This document shows, piece by piece, positions 25,746-35,147 of a stretch of DNA of 64,000 nucleotides (its first letter is position 1; every line of letters begins with the position of its first letter). The notes below the pieces were generated by a model, which ran no database searches, was not told where the DNA came from, and saw only the letters and a program-made list of their open reading frames with translations. Origin of the DNA: Halobacillus salinus. Its GTDB lineage: Bacteria > Bacillota > Bacilli > Bacillales > Halobacillaceae. Position numbers and translations under genes: made by a program. Location of the stretch: assembly GCF_004684905.1 (NCBI RefSeq), contig NZ_SRJC01000005.1, positions 62,001 through 126,000 on the forward strand. The letters run 5' to 3'.

Positions 25746-27056
25746 ATGAAAGCATGGTTCAAAGGTTTACTTATGGCTATATTCGTCGTCGGTCTACTTG
25801 CCGCATGTTCTGGGGACGGCGGAGATGAAGCGACAGGAGAAGGTTCTGATGGAGAGCCTTCTGGCGAAATTACTGTTTGGGGTTGGAACGTTGCCGCTCA
25901 GTCAATGGAACTTGCAGTAGATGGATTTAAAGAAGAGTATCCAGATGTAGAAGTGAAGGTCGAGGATATCGGTCGTCTGGACGTTTATGAAAAACTTACT
26001 GTAGGACTTGCTTCCGGAGGGAATGGATTACCTGACGTCGTCATGGTCGAATCGGATCGACTTGCGAACTACCAGGAACAATTCCCAGATGCTTTAACGA
26101 ACTTATCTGAAATGGGTTATGACGAACATGCCGACAAATTCGGTGAGTATAAACAGTCTGTTACACAGAACCAAGACGGTGAATTCTTTGCAGCACCATG
26201 GGATGTCGGACCCGCTGGTGTCTTCTACCGTACAGACATCTTTGAAGAAGCTGGCGTAAATCCGGATGATATTAAAACATGGGATGATTACATCGAAGCT
26301 GGTAAAACAATCAAAGAGAAAACAGGCACGAAAATGGTACCGGTCGACATCGCAAAAGATGATGCGCTATACCGTATGATGTTGAACCAACAAGGTGCTT
26401 ACTACTTTGATGAAGAAGGTAACATCGACGTTACTTCTGAAGAATCCAAGAAAGCATTCGAAGTCATCAAACAATTGAATGAAGATGATTTGATTTTGAA
26501 CAACGATGGCTGGAACGGTGTCGTATCCGCTACAGTTAACGGCGAAGTTGCAACAGTCCCATTCGGCGTTTGGTACTCTGGAACAATCATGGACCAAGCT
26601 CCTGACCAAAGCGGAGACTGGGGAGTATTCTACTTGCCGGCCTTTGAAGAAGGTGGAAACCGTGCTGCCAACTTAGGTGGTTCCGATCTAGTAATCCCAT
26701 CCTCTTCTGAGAATCAATCAACAGCATATGCGTTCGTCGAGTACTTCACAACAGAAGTGGACCCTCAAATGACAGCGCTGAAAGAGAAGGGGATCTTCCC
26801 ATCTCTTAATACAACATACGAAGAAGACTACTTCGACCAAGAGTCTGAATTCTTCGCGAACCAGAAAGTATGGAAGCTCTTCGCAGAAGAAGTGGCTGAT
26901 ATTCCTGTAGCAAATTACACGTCTGACTACGCCCGTGCATTCGATACAATGTCGGATACACAAGCAACAATCTTGCTTGATGGTGTAGATATTGAGACAG
27001 CTGTCCAAGACGCTGCGGAAAAACTAGAAGGTGAAACAGAACGTACGGCTAACTAA
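25746..27056 (+). CDS. Sugar ABC transporter substrate-binding lipoprotein
   Basis: A 436-residue extracellular solute-binding protein of family 1. The signal peptide ends in lipobox LLAAC (Cys about 20), followed by a Gly/Asp/Glu-rich linker. The fold signature GEITVWGWNVAAQSMELAVD opens the mature part, and AAPWDVGPAGVFYRTDIFEEAG lies at about residues 154-175. The start is ATG 25746 after AAAGGGGGAG; two in-frame TTG codons immediately upstream are less likely. It delivers galacto-oligosaccharides such as melibiose or raffinose to the two permeases, a substrate range inferred from the downstream GH36 and GH42 enzymes. No ATPase gene is in the cluster, so a shared MsmX-type ATPase is presumably used. 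Confidence 0.9.
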   Translation: MKAWFKGLLMAIFVVGLLAACSGDGGDEATGEGSDGEPSGEITVWGWNVAAQSMELAVDGFKEEYPDVEVKVEDIGRLDVYEKLTVGLASGGNGLPDVVMVESDRLANYQEQFPDALTNLSEMGYDEHADKFGEYKQSVTQNQDGEFFAAPWDVGPAGVFYRTDIFEEAGVNPDDIKTWDDYIEAGKTIKEKTGTKMVPVDIAKDDALYRMMLNQQGAYYFDEEGNIDVTSEESKKAFEVIKQLNEDDLILNNDGWNGVVSATVNGEVATVPFGVWYSGTIMDQAPDQSGDWGVFYLPAFEEGGNRAANLGGSDLVIPSSSENQSTAYAFVEYFTTEVDPQMTALKEKGIFPSLNTTYEEDYFDQESEFFANQKVWKLFAEEVADIPVANYTSDYARAFDTMSDTQATILLDGVDIETAVQDAAEKLEGETERTAN

Positions 27057-27075
27057 GTCCATACGTGATCGATCG

Positions 27076-27109
27076 GAAGAGGGCTCATTATTAATGAGTC
27101 CTCTTTTTA
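27076..27109 (+). terminator. Terminator between binding protein and permease genes
   Basis: AAGAGGGCTCATTA pairs with TAATGAGTCCTCTT (one mismatch), followed by TTTTT. It allows more binding protein than permease to be made, or separates two transcription units. Confidence 0.75.
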
Positions 27110-27131
27110 TGATTTGAGTTATGCATTTGAG

Positions 27132-27178
27132 TTGGGGACGGTTCTCGTGTTTTAACAAAACACGAGAACCGTCCCCAA
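27132..27178. repeat. Perfect 22-bp REP-like palindrome
   Basis: TTGGGGACGGTTCTCGTGTTTT and its exact reverse complement are separated by AAC. It lies between the binding protein and permease genes and encodes nothing. It belongs to the GGGAC...GTCCC group also seen at 8240, 11317, 11641 and 20862. Confidence 0.8.
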
Positions 27179-27301
27179 ACAAAATCCCCCCGCAACAGCG
27201 CATCAATAAAGGATAAGAAAGCCCACATTCCACCTACATAAAAAGGTTTCGAATTTTTTGAGATTTCGACCCACAAGCACGTACTTCTATGTTATTCTAT
27301 A

Positions 27302-27348
27302 GTTAATTAAATTAATTAATAAAGTAACCTATTTTGAAAGCGCTTATA
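27302..27348 (+). promoter_or_regulatory. AT-rich operator-like box and cre-like site before the permease genes
   Basis: GTTAATTAAATTAATTAATA (27302-27321) resembles the TTATT/AATAA boxes upstream of the operon. TTGAAAGCGCTTATA (27334-27348) matches cre with one mismatch. Together with the terminator at 27076 this suggests a second promoter controlled like the first. Confidence 0.4.
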
Positions 27349-27386
27349 TTTTGATAGGCGAACCATCATTAAGGAGGTCGATTTCT

Positions 27387-28313
27387 TTGAGTCAGAGCAA
27401 TGTGCAAGGAGGATCACAGGTCAAGGCGAAGGAAAAACGAAAGCGCCCGAAGAAGTGGATTACACCGAAGACAGTCCCGTATATCTTCATTCTGCCGGCT
27501 GTATTGTTTTTCTTGATCTTTACCGTGTATCCAGTCATTTCGTCTTTATTATTAAGTTTCCAAACACGAGTAGGATCAGATTATGAATTTGTCTTCTTAG
27601 AAAACTATACTCGACTGTTCCAGGATCCTCTATTCTACAAATCCCTTGGGAATACGTTCCTCATCTTAATCATCCAAGTTCCGATCCAGCTATTCTTGGC
27701 TGTCGTGATTGCAGTGGCGTTGAACTCGCAGTTCGTCAAGATGAAGAGCTTCTTCCGAGTAGCTTTCTTCATGCCGGCGATTACTGCACTCGTTGCTTCT
27801 TCGATCATCTTTATGATCATGCTTGATGAGAACTACGGTTTGGTCAACTACTTACTATCGATTGTCGGCGTTGAACCGATCGCTTGGCTGTCCGACCCAT
27901 TCTGGGCGAAGGTTGCTTTGATGGTTGCCATCACTTGGAGATGGACGGGTTATAACATGGTTATCTTCCTGGCCGGTCTTCAGAACATCCCTGGTTCCCT
28001 TTATGAAGCAGCAGAGATGGACGGTGCGAGTAAGCTCCGTCAATTCTTCTACATTACGATTCCACAGCTGAAGCCGATCTTCTTATTCACGTTCGTCTTA
28101 TCCACAATCGGAACGCTGCAACTGTTCGACGAGCCTTACATTTTGACAGAGGGCGGACCGAACAACTCGACACTTACAATCACCCTTTACTTATATGAAA
28201 ATGGTTTCCGCTACTTTGATTTCGGATATGCATCCGCAATTGCATACGTCTTAGTATTGATCATCGGCGTCCTATCTTGGGCACAAATGAAATGGGCAGG
28301 TGAAGACAAATGA
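27387..28313 (+). CDS. Sugar ABC transporter permease (MalF-like)
   Basis: A 308-residue permease with six membrane helices starting near residue 34 after a Lys/Arg-rich cytosolic leader. The EAA loop YEAAEMDGASKLRQFFYITI (about 212-231) is the ATPase contact. The start is TTG 27387, eight bases after AAGGAGGTC; longer in-frame starts upstream lack a binding site. It overlaps the second permease by ATGA. Family 1 oligosaccharide importers of this type use a separate ATPase shared between systems. Confidence 0.88.
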   Translation: MSQSNVQGGSQVKAKEKRKRPKKWITPKTVPYIFILPAVLFFLIFTVYPVISSLLLSFQTRVGSDYEFVFLENYTRLFQDPLFYKSLGNTFLILIIQVPIQLFLAVVIAVALNSQFVKMKSFFRVAFFMPAITALVASSIIFMIMLDENYGLVNYLLSIVGVEPIAWLSDPFWAKVALMVAITWRWTGYNMVIFLAGLQNIPGSLYEAAEMDGASKLRQFFYITIPQLKPIFLFTFVLSTIGTLQLFDEPYILTEGGPNNSTLTITLYLYENGFRYFDFGYASAIAYVLVLIIGVLSWAQMKWAGEDK

Positions 28314-29137
28314 AGCAAATGAGTCCAATGAAAAAAACACTACTCTATATCTTTCTATTCGTTGGCGTAATTGTCTCCGTCTTTCCGTTCTATTGGATGT
28401 TTGTCGGGGCGACGAACCCGTCCGGAGAAATTTTCAAAGTTCCGCCTAACTTCTTCCCAGGTACACACGGTTGGGAGAACTTCACGAATCTGAATGAAAA
28501 TGTAGGCATCATCCGCGTGCTCGGGAACTCATTGTTCATCACGCTGACCTTCACCGTCTTGTCTGCTTTAATTTGTACGGCGGCTGGTTACGCGTTTGCG
28601 AAGTTCCAGTTCAAAGGAAGAAACCAGATCTTCTTCCTATTACTTGTTGCGATCATGATTCCGTATCACGTTACATTGATTCCATTGTTCGAGATCTTCT
28701 CGAAAGTAGATTGGTTGAATACGTTCCAAGCGGTCATCCTGCCGCAAGTCGCGTATCCGTTCGCGATTTTCCTAATGAGGCAGAACATGCAGTCGATTCC
28801 GGATTCGCTCCTTGAAGCAGCACGTGTTGATGGAGCTGGAGAATTCCATATCTTCTTCCGCATCGTACTTCCGGTCATGCGACCAGCGCTTGCCGCTGTT
28901 GCGATCTTCTTGTTCATGTTCCAGTGGAATAACTTCATCTGGCCGCTCGTTGTATTGCAGTCTCAGGACATGTACACGATGCCGGTCGCACTTTCCAGTC
29001 TTGTCGGGATGTCCCGTATCGACTACGGACAAGTGATGATGGGTACGACGCTGTCGACGCTGCCGATCATGATTTTCTTCCTTCTATTACAGAAGCAGTT
29101 CATCTCCGGTATCCTAGGCGGATCGGTGAAGGAATAG
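28310..29137 (+). CDS. Sugar ABC transporter permease (MalG-like)
   Basis: A 275-residue second permease with six helices and the EAA loop LEAARVDGAGEFHIFFRIVL (about 168-187). It begins with an ATG that overlaps the stop of the first permease. Together the two form the channel heterodimer. The C-terminus QKQFISGILGGSVKE is typical of MalG/LacG-type subunits. Confidence 0.9.
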   Translation: MKQMSPMKKTLLYIFLFVGVIVSVFPFYWMFVGATNPSGEIFKVPPNFFPGTHGWENFTNLNENVGIIRVLGNSLFITLTFTVLSALICTAAGYAFAKFQFKGRNQIFFLLLVAIMIPYHVTLIPLFEIFSKVDWLNTFQAVILPQVAYPFAIFLMRQNMQSIPDSLLEAARVDGAGEFHIFFRIVLPVMRPALAAVAIFLFMFQWNNFIWPLVVLQSQDMYTMPVALSSLVGMSRIDYGQVMMGTTLSTLPIMIFFLLLQKQFISGILGGSVKE

Positions 29138-29152
29138 AGAGGAGGAGTCAAG

Positions 29153-31366
29153 ATGATTACAGTCGAGAACGGACAGTTCCACTTATCGAATGGACAGATC
29201 AGCTACATTTTCCACGTGATGCCGAATGGCCAGCTCGGCCACTTGTATTACGGGGAATCTCTCAAGCAAGGAAGGGACTACAGCCACTTCCAGACGTATG
29301 ACAATGTCGTGCCGAATACAACTCACCCTTATGAAGGGAGACCTGGCTTTTCTTTAGAAACGGTCAAGCAGGAACTCCCGCTTTATGGAAAAGGGGACTT
29401 CAGGGACGCCGCATTGCTCCTCGAAGGACCGTCCGGTGAAGTGATATCTGATCTGTCGTATGAAACACACCACATCCTAGAAGGGAAGCCTTCATTAGAA
29501 GGGCTTCCGGCAGGACATGCTGATTCTGAAAAAGCGAAAACACTCATCGTCACACTGAAAGATGATCAATCAGGTGTCAAAGTGGAATTGAGCTACACCC
29601 TATTCCAAGACGTGCCGGTGATAACGAGAAGCTTGCGTGTCGTAAACGTTGGAGAAGGAGAAGTGACCATCCAGAAGGTCGCTTCTCTTAATCTCGATTT
29701 ACCAGACTCCGAGTTTGATATGGTGCACCTTACAGGGGCTTGGGCTCGTGAGCGCCACCTTGCCGTTCATAGATTAGCAGAAGGGACGCAACAGATTGCT
29801 AGCCAGCGGGGCGCAAGTTCCCATCAGCACAATCCTTTCCTTGCCTTGAAGCGGCCGGAGACGACGGAACACAACGGGGAAGTGATTGGAGTCCATTTCG
29901 TTTATAGCGGAAACTTCCAAGCTCAGGCTGAGGTGGATCATTACCGGACGACTAGGCTCCAAGTCGGGATCCATCCCACTCGTTTTTCCTGGAAGCTTCA
30001 AGAGAATGAGTATTTCCAATCTCCAGAAGCAGTGCTGACGTATTCCAACGAAGGGTTGAACGGGCTCAGCCAGTCCATCCATCAGTGGGTGCATTATCAC
30101 CTGATCCAGGAACGTTGGAGGACAGCGGAACGTCCGGTATTGGTCAACAACTGGGAAGCGACGTACTTCGATTTCAATGAAGAAAAATTGGAGGCATTCG
30201 CAACAGAAGCGAAGCAGCTCGGAATCGAACTGTTCGTCTTAGATGATGGATGGTTCGGAAAAAGAGATGACGATACGACCTCTTTAGGAGACTGGTTCGT
30301 TGATAAGCGGAAGCTGCCGAATGGGATCGGAAAGCTTGCCAGCCAAGTGAAGAACAAGGGGATGAAGTTCGGGCTCTGGTTCGAACCGGAAATGATCAGC
30401 CCGGAGAGTGAGTTGATTACGGCTCATCCCGATTGGGTAGTAGGCGCCACAGCGAGTCACCAGACGCTCGGACGGAATCAGCAAGTGCTCGACTTTTCCA
30501 ACCAGGAAGTTGTCGATTACTTGTATGATCGTATGAGTACGATCATCGAAGAAGCGGATCTCGACTATATCAAGTGGGATATGAACCGGAACATCACGGA
30601 GCCGATTTCTTCTCACCTAACGAATCAAGGGGAATTCTTCCACCGTTATATACTAGGTGTTTATGCATTGTATGATCGTCTTACGAAAGCCTATCCGCAT
30701 GTTCTATTCGAATCATGCGCTGGTGGTGGCGGTCGTTTCGATTTAGGGATGATGCATTACGCCCCGCAAGCCTGGACGAGTGATAACACAGATGCCGTGG
30801 AACGGCTGAAGATCCAGTATGGAACGTCCATCGCGTATCCTTTGACTACGATGGGTTCGCACGTTTCCGCCGTTCCGAATCACCAGACGCTGAGGGAAAC
30901 TCCTTTTTCCTTCCGAGCGGATGTCGCGTACTTCGGAACATTCGGTTACGAACTCGATCCTTCCGCTTTAACAAAAGAAGAAAAGGAACAAGTCGGAAAA
31001 CAGATCGAGCAGTATAAAAACACCCAGCCACTTATCCAGCACGGTACATTCACAAGGCTTGCGAGTCCTTTTGACGGAGAAGAAACGGCTTGGATGGTGT
31101 TTGACGAATCGAAAGGAAGCGGAGTGGTTGCTTGGTATAAGCCGAATTTCCGTCCTAATCCGAAGTCGAATCAAGCGCTCCAACTTGCTGGATTGGAAGC
31201 GGAGGCCGAGTACGAAGTGAATGGCAAGCGGTACGGCGGCGATGAATTGATGCGCCGTGGGCTTCCGCTCGGTACTGAGTTCAACGGGGCGAACCATAAC
31301 GGTGCAGACCGTGGTGGAGACGATCAATCGCAGGTTTGGTGGATAAGAAAAGTCAGTAATCAGTGA
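29153..31366 (+). CDS. Alpha-galactosidase, glycoside hydrolase family 36
   Basis: A 737-residue cytosolic enzyme releasing galactose from melibiose, raffinose and related alpha-galactosides with retention. An N-terminal beta-sandwich (about 1-330) is followed by a TIM barrel with LFVLDDGWFGKRDDD (about 361-375), LWFEPEMISP and the nucleophile Asp476 in KWDMNRN. The acid/base is Asp544 in TSDNTDAVERL. These positions agree closely with those known for Geobacillus AgaA/AgaB. ESCAGGGGRFD, a family signature, lies between. The ATG follows GGAGGAGTCAAG, 15 bases after the permease gene, placing transport and hydrolysis in one operon. Confidence 0.95.
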   Translation: MITVENGQFHLSNGQISYIFHVMPNGQLGHLYYGESLKQGRDYSHFQTYDNVVPNTTHPYEGRPGFSLETVKQELPLYGKGDFRDAALLLEGPSGEVISDLSYETHHILEGKPSLEGLPAGHADSEKAKTLIVTLKDDQSGVKVELSYTLFQDVPVITRSLRVVNVGEGEVTIQKVASLNLDLPDSEFDMVHLTGAWARERHLAVHRLAEGTQQIASQRGASSHQHNPFLALKRPETTEHNGEVIGVHFVYSGNFQAQAEVDHYRTTRLQVGIHPTRFSWKLQENEYFQSPEAVLTYSNEGLNGLSQSIHQWVHYHLIQERWRTAERPVLVNNWEATYFDFNEEKLEAFATEAKQLGIELFVLDDGWFGKRDDDTTSLGDWFVDKRKLPNGIGKLASQVKNKGMKFGLWFEPEMISPESELITAHPDWVVGATASHQTLGRNQQVLDFSNQEVVDYLYDRMSTIIEEADLDYIKWDMNRNITEPISSHLTNQGEFFHRYILGVYALYDRLTKAYPHVLFESCAGGGGRFDLGMMHYAPQAWTSDNTDAVERLKIQYGTSIAYPLTTMGSHVSAVPNHQTLRETPFSFRADVAYFGTFGYELDPSALTKEEKEQVGKQIEQYKNTQPLIQHGTFTRLASPFDGEETAWMVFDESKGSGVVAWYKPNFRPNPKSNQALQLAGLEAEAEYEVNGKRYGGDELMRRGLPLGTEFNGANHNGADRGGDDQSQVWWIRKVSNQ

Positions 31367-31386
31367 GGACAGAAGGGAGAAGACAT

Positions 31387-32334
31387 ATGATCCATACACC
31401 GAGTTCTAAACACGTCACCTTTCAAGGAATCGATGCGGTCTGTATCGAAAACGATGCTGTCAGATGCATCCTCCTTCCATCATATGGAGGGAAGATGGTC
31501 AGTCTTTATGATAAACAAGCGGATTATGAATGGTTGTTCCAGTCTGAGCGAGGGTTAGAGATCCCGCCTTATGGTGCCGATTTCTCTGCTTACGACTCCA
31601 GTGGGTTCGATGAAATGTTCCCAGGAATCGATCAAGGACCTCATCCGACTTGGCCTCACATCATCCCGGACCACGGCGAAGTATGGGCAATGCCATGGGA
31701 GTTTACCGAACAAGCGGGGGCACTGCATTTACAAGTGAAGAGTGCTGTTTTTCCATACACGCTGCACAAGAAGTTGAGCCTTACGGAAAATGGGATCCAC
31801 ATCGAGTATGAGGCGACGAACCACAGTGAGAAGGAGTTTCCGTTCATCTGGACGCCTCACGCGCTTCTTCGTCTACGTGACGATTCGCGTATCGAAGTGC
31901 CGGCTCATTTGGATAACGTCATCAACGTCGAGCAAGGAACCCGTCACCTCGGGACCTGGGGCAAGCAGCATGCTTATCCACTTACACAGTCTCTCTCTTC
32001 ACAAGAAGACATCGACTTGTCGAAGCTTCAACCTCTAGAAGACGGGACGATAGAAAAAGTGTACTTCGCTGAGCGGTTGAAAGAAGGATGGTGTTCCCTC
32101 GTCCAGCCGGAAATCGGTAAAAAGTTGACGTACCACTTCCCACACGAAAAAGTACCTTACTTAGGCGTTTGGAAAACAAGAGGCGGTTACCGCGGCGAAT
32201 ACAACGTGGCATTAGAACCGTGCACCGGTCTGTTTGATGATGTCTACGTCGCGAATAAAATTGGGAAGTGTTCCAACATTCCCGCACATGGCACGTATGA
32301 ATGGACATTTACTATGGAGTTTGGAGGGGCATAA
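31387..32334 (+). CDS. Aldose 1-epimerase-like protein
   Basis: A 315-residue protein of the galactose-mutarotase-like fold (DUF4432/aldose epimerase group). Recognisable parts are GGKMVSLYDKQADYEWL near the N-terminus, GFDEMFPGID (about 77-86), an HG...W stretch, FPFIWTPHALLRL (about 150-162) and GGYRGEYNVALEPCTG (about 267-282) with the likely catalytic Glu. The start is ATG 31387 after GAAGGGAGAAGACAT. It sits between the alpha- and beta-galactosidase genes, where conversion of beta-galactose released by hydrolysis to the alpha anomer for galactokinase would be useful. That role is inferred. Confidence 0.8.
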   Translation: MIHTPSSKHVTFQGIDAVCIENDAVRCILLPSYGGKMVSLYDKQADYEWLFQSERGLEIPPYGADFSAYDSSGFDEMFPGIDQGPHPTWPHIIPDHGEVWAMPWEFTEQAGALHLQVKSAVFPYTLHKKLSLTENGIHIEYEATNHSEKEFPFIWTPHALLRLRDDSRIEVPAHLDNVINVEQGTRHLGTWGKQHAYPLTQSLSSQEDIDLSKLQPLEDGTIEKVYFAERLKEGWCSLVQPEIGKKLTYHFPHEKVPYLGVWKTRGGYRGEYNVALEPCTGLFDDVYVANKIGKCSNIPAHGTYEWTFTMEFGGA

Positions 32335-34287
32335 ATGACCTATTTAGGTGTAGATTACTATCCAGAACATTGGCCGAAAGCGATGATCGAGGAAGACTTG
32401 GAAGGAATCAAAGGGTTAGGAGCCAACATGGTGCGGATCGGGGAATTCGCTTGGCACTTGATGGAGCCCGAAGAAGGCAAATTCGACTTTTCCTTCTTTG
32501 ACGGAGCGATTGAAAAGATTAAGCAAAAAGGCATGCACGTCATGTTCGGAACCCCGACAGCGACGTTCCCAGCCTGGCTGGCGAAAGAGAATCCTTCGAT
32601 CTTAGCCGAGGACGAATATGGCAACAAGCGCGTCTTTGGAGGACGCCGACAGTACTGCTTCAACTCGGAAGTGTACCGGGAATATGCAGGACGGATCACG
32701 TTGAAGCTCGTCCAGCAGTATGCAGAAGAAGAAGCGATCGTCTCCTGGCAGATCGATAACGAGTTCGGACACGAAGGCAGTGACCAATGTTATTGCGACC
32801 AATGCCAGGCTGCTTTCCACTCCTACTTGGAAGAAAAATATCGATCAGTCGATGCGCTGAACGAAGAGTGGGGGACGATTTTCTGGGGGCAGACGTACAA
32901 TGACTTCTCGGAAATCCCGGTGCCGAAGCCGACGGTAACGACGCACAACCCGAGCCTGAAGCTCGAATGGGCACGCTTCCGTTCAGTTTCCGTGAACCGC
33001 TTCACCCACGAAATGACGGCAATCGTACGTGAATTCAAAGGCAACCACCAGTCTGTGACGACGAACGTCTCGGGCGGATTTTTCGATAAATGGTTCGACC
33101 ATGCCGATAACGTCCAAGTGATGGACTATGTCTCTTACGATAACTACCCGGTATGGGGAGGGCTCGAGAAGCCGATTCCTCCAGAAGCAATCGCGATGAC
33201 GCACGACTTCAACCGCGGACTGCTCAACCAGAATTACTGGATCGTCGAAGAATTGATGGGCGCCCAAGGGCATGACGTCATCGGTTACTTGCCGAGACCG
33301 AACCAGGCGAAAATGTGGTCCTATCAAGCCTTCGCGCACGGGTGCTCGAATATGCTGTATTTCCGTTGGCGCGGGATGACAAAAGGCGCGGAACAATTCT
33401 GTTATGGCGTCGTCGACCACGACAACGTGTACGGACGCAAGTACCACGAAGTGCAGTCGGTATTCAACGAAATCCAGTCTCACAGCGAACTGTTAGATTC
33501 TGAGATTACATCCGACGTCGCGGTGCTGTATGACTACGACAACATTTGGTCATGGCGCTCCCAGATCCAGAGTAAAGACTTTGATTTCAACGAAGAACTG
33601 CTGCGGTTGTACCGTCCTTTTTATAAAAAGAATATCCATCTAGACGTGATTCCGGCAGATCGTCCACTGGAAAAATACAAAGTAGTCGTCGTTCCGGTCA
33701 TGCTGGTGCTGGACGAAGCGTTAGCGGATCGACTGCGTACCTTTGCGGAACAAGGTGGAACGGTCATCTTCTCCTTCCGTGCCGGATTGAAAGATAAGAC
33801 GAACAACTTGCGACTCGGCCACGTACTCCCAGGACCTGTGCGGGACCTTGTCGGAGCGCGAGTGGAAGAAATCGAGTCCTTGACGAATGAACATGCCTTG
33901 CCGCTGAAAGGGCACGGGGAGTTTGCAGAAGTTCCTGCCAACATGTCCGTCTGGAGAGACCTTCTTGTGCCAGAGTCTGCCGAAGTCCTGTATCAGTACT
34001 CCGATTCCTTTTATCAAAAATACGCAGCCGTCACGGAGAACCAGTTCGGGAAGGGGCGCGTCTTCTACATCGGCGGAGGTCTCGACGAAGCGGCGCTCGA
34101 TTTGATTGCAGAAAACGTATTGCAATCGCACGGCATCGACACGATCGAATCGGATGACGGAGTGGAAGTTTACCACCGCAGCGTGAACGGAGAGGATTAC
34201 TTGTTCGTAATGAACCACACCGATCAAGTGAAGACGTTCTACAACGAGAACCTCGACCCGTACGAAAGTAAAATCATGAAGCCATAG
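32335..34287 (+). CDS. Beta-galactosidase, glycoside hydrolase family 42
   Basis: A 650-residue GH42 enzyme with a TIM barrel, trimerisation domain and C-terminal beta domain. The acid/base is Glu143 in QIDNEFGHE and the probable nucleophile is Glu305 in WIVEELMG. The four cysteines of the GH42 structural zinc site are present (Cys108, Cys152, Cys154, Cys157), as in the Thermus A4 enzyme. It is intracellular, with no signal peptide. The ATG starts directly after the stop of the epimerase gene. Having GH36 and GH42 in one operon suggests use of mixed alpha- and beta-galactosides of plant origin. Confidence 0.95.
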   Translation: MTYLGVDYYPEHWPKAMIEEDLEGIKGLGANMVRIGEFAWHLMEPEEGKFDFSFFDGAIEKIKQKGMHVMFGTPTATFPAWLAKENPSILAEDEYGNKRVFGGRRQYCFNSEVYREYAGRITLKLVQQYAEEEAIVSWQIDNEFGHEGSDQCYCDQCQAAFHSYLEEKYRSVDALNEEWGTIFWGQTYNDFSEIPVPKPTVTTHNPSLKLEWARFRSVSVNRFTHEMTAIVREFKGNHQSVTTNVSGGFFDKWFDHADNVQVMDYVSYDNYPVWGGLEKPIPPEAIAMTHDFNRGLLNQNYWIVEELMGAQGHDVIGYLPRPNQAKMWSYQAFAHGCSNMLYFRWRGMTKGAEQFCYGVVDHDNVYGRKYHEVQSVFNEIQSHSELLDSEITSDVAVLYDYDNIWSWRSQIQSKDFDFNEELLRLYRPFYKKNIHLDVIPADRPLEKYKVVVVPVMLVLDEALADRLRTFAEQGGTVIFSFRAGLKDKTNNLRLGHVLPGPVRDLVGARVEEIESLTNEHALPLKGHGEFAEVPANMSVWRDLLVPESAEVLYQYSDSFYQKYAAVTENQFGKGRVFYIGGGLDEAALDLIAENVLQSHGIDTIESDDGVEVYHRSVNGEDYLFVMNHTDQVKTFYNENLDPYESKIMKP

Positions 34288-34343
34288 CTCGTTCATATCC
34301 CGAGGAAGACAAGCGTAGGATAGTACAAAAAGAAGGTGACGCC

Positions 34344-34694
34344 ATGAAGCGAAGCGCCATGCTATGTATCTTCCTTCTGCTTGTCGGATGCGGGGGCGAG
34401 GTCTCGACCCAACAGTTGCTCAACCCATTTTTGACAACGACCGAGAAAGAGTGGAACATCGTCGTTTTCTATGAGGAAGAACCTATACCGAAATCGGAAT
34501 TCCAGCCGCTGAAATCATTACTCCTCCGTAAAGGGATTCAAGCGCATGTGAAGCATCAAGTGTTGGATGAGGAGTATGAAACGGGGTTGAATGTGGGGGA
34601 TGGAAGCATCCTCATCATCGACAATCAGGGGATACGGTTTCGATCGACGGATGTTCATGTTCTCGAGGGTATGGTTTTGCAGCAATTAAAGTAA
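34344..34694 (+). CDS. Small lipoprotein of unknown function
   Basis: A 116-residue protein with a short signal peptide and lipobox LLVGC (Cys about 16). The mature part begins GGEVSTQQLLNPFL and contains EKEWNIVVFYEEEPIPK and GDGSILIIDNQGIRF, giving the impression of a small alpha/beta domain. The ATG follows AAGAAGGTGACGCC, 56 bases after the beta-galactosidase gene and with no terminator between, so it may be the last gene of that operon. No family recognised. Confidence 0.65.
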   Translation: MKRSAMLCIFLLLVGCGGEVSTQQLLNPFLTTTEKEWNIVVFYEEEPIPKSEFQPLKSLLLRKGIQAHVKHQVLDEEYETGLNVGDGSILIIDNQGIRFRSTDVHVLEGMVLQQLK

Positions 34695-34704
34695 ACTGGA
34701 GAAC

Positions 34705-34875
34705 GGTTCTGTTTTTAGAGTTAGTGGGGCGTGGGGTGGAAAACAACTCCCTTTCCGCGGCGGACGCCGAGCTACCTCAGGCTTCGCCTTCGGGGATCTC
34801 GCCGTTGTCCGTATAATCCCGCAGGAGTGTCGTCGTTTTCCACCCCACTTTGTTCAAATGTGTGGGAACAGAACC
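34705..34875 (-). repeat. MITE-like palindromic repeat, copy b (GGTTCTGTT ends)
   Basis: 171 bp with terminal inverted repeats GGTTCTGTT (34705-34713) and AACAGAACC (34867-34875). The core begins GTGGGGTGGAAAAC and ends TTTTCCACCCCAC. Inner boxes are CTTTCCGCGG, CGGACGCCGAGCTACCTC and CCCGCAGGAGT. Copies j and k have the same ends. Confidence 0.8.
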
Positions 34876-34924
34876 TACCCTATTAAGAAATCAATTGCTC
34901 TACATACATATAAAAGGAAGCAAA

Positions 34925-35096
34925 AGAGGTTCAGACTCGTTAACGTAAAGGGGTTGGAGAAACGGGGAGACTCCTACGGGAACATAGTACAGTCTGAGAC
35001 CCCGCAACGACCGGATGGGAGTGAGGAGGCTCAGCGGACGCCCGTGGAAAGCGACCCGTTTCTCCAAACCCGGGCTACAATATCTAGTAGAACCGA
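34925..35096 (+). repeat. MITE-like palindromic repeat, copy c
   Basis: 172 bp from AGAGGTTC to GTAGAACCGA. The core GGGGTTGGAGAAACGG to CCGTTTCTCCAAACCC holds GACTCCTACGGG, GAGACCCCGCA, GAGGAGGCTC and CCGTGGAAAGCG. A terminator for the convergent gene follows. Reading frames through it are repeats, not genes. Confidence 0.8.
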
Positions 35097-35109
35097 CGTC
35101 TCAACACTA

Positions 35110-35140
35110 GAAAAGCCTCGCTATTCAGCGAGGCTTTTTC
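35110..35140. terminator. Terminator of the DsbA-family gene
   Basis: AAAAGCCTCGCT pairs with AGCGAGGCTTTT, with T-rich sequence on both sides. It is 8 bases from the stop codon of the minus-strand gene. Confidence 0.85.
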
Positions 35141-35147
35141 ATATGAC

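Noticed and set aside
34705-34875. Target-site duplication flanking repeat copies
   Set aside because: I compared bases outside the GGTTCTGTT/AACAGAACC ends of copies b, j and k and found no consistent direct duplication, so insertion by a standard DDE transposase is not shown.
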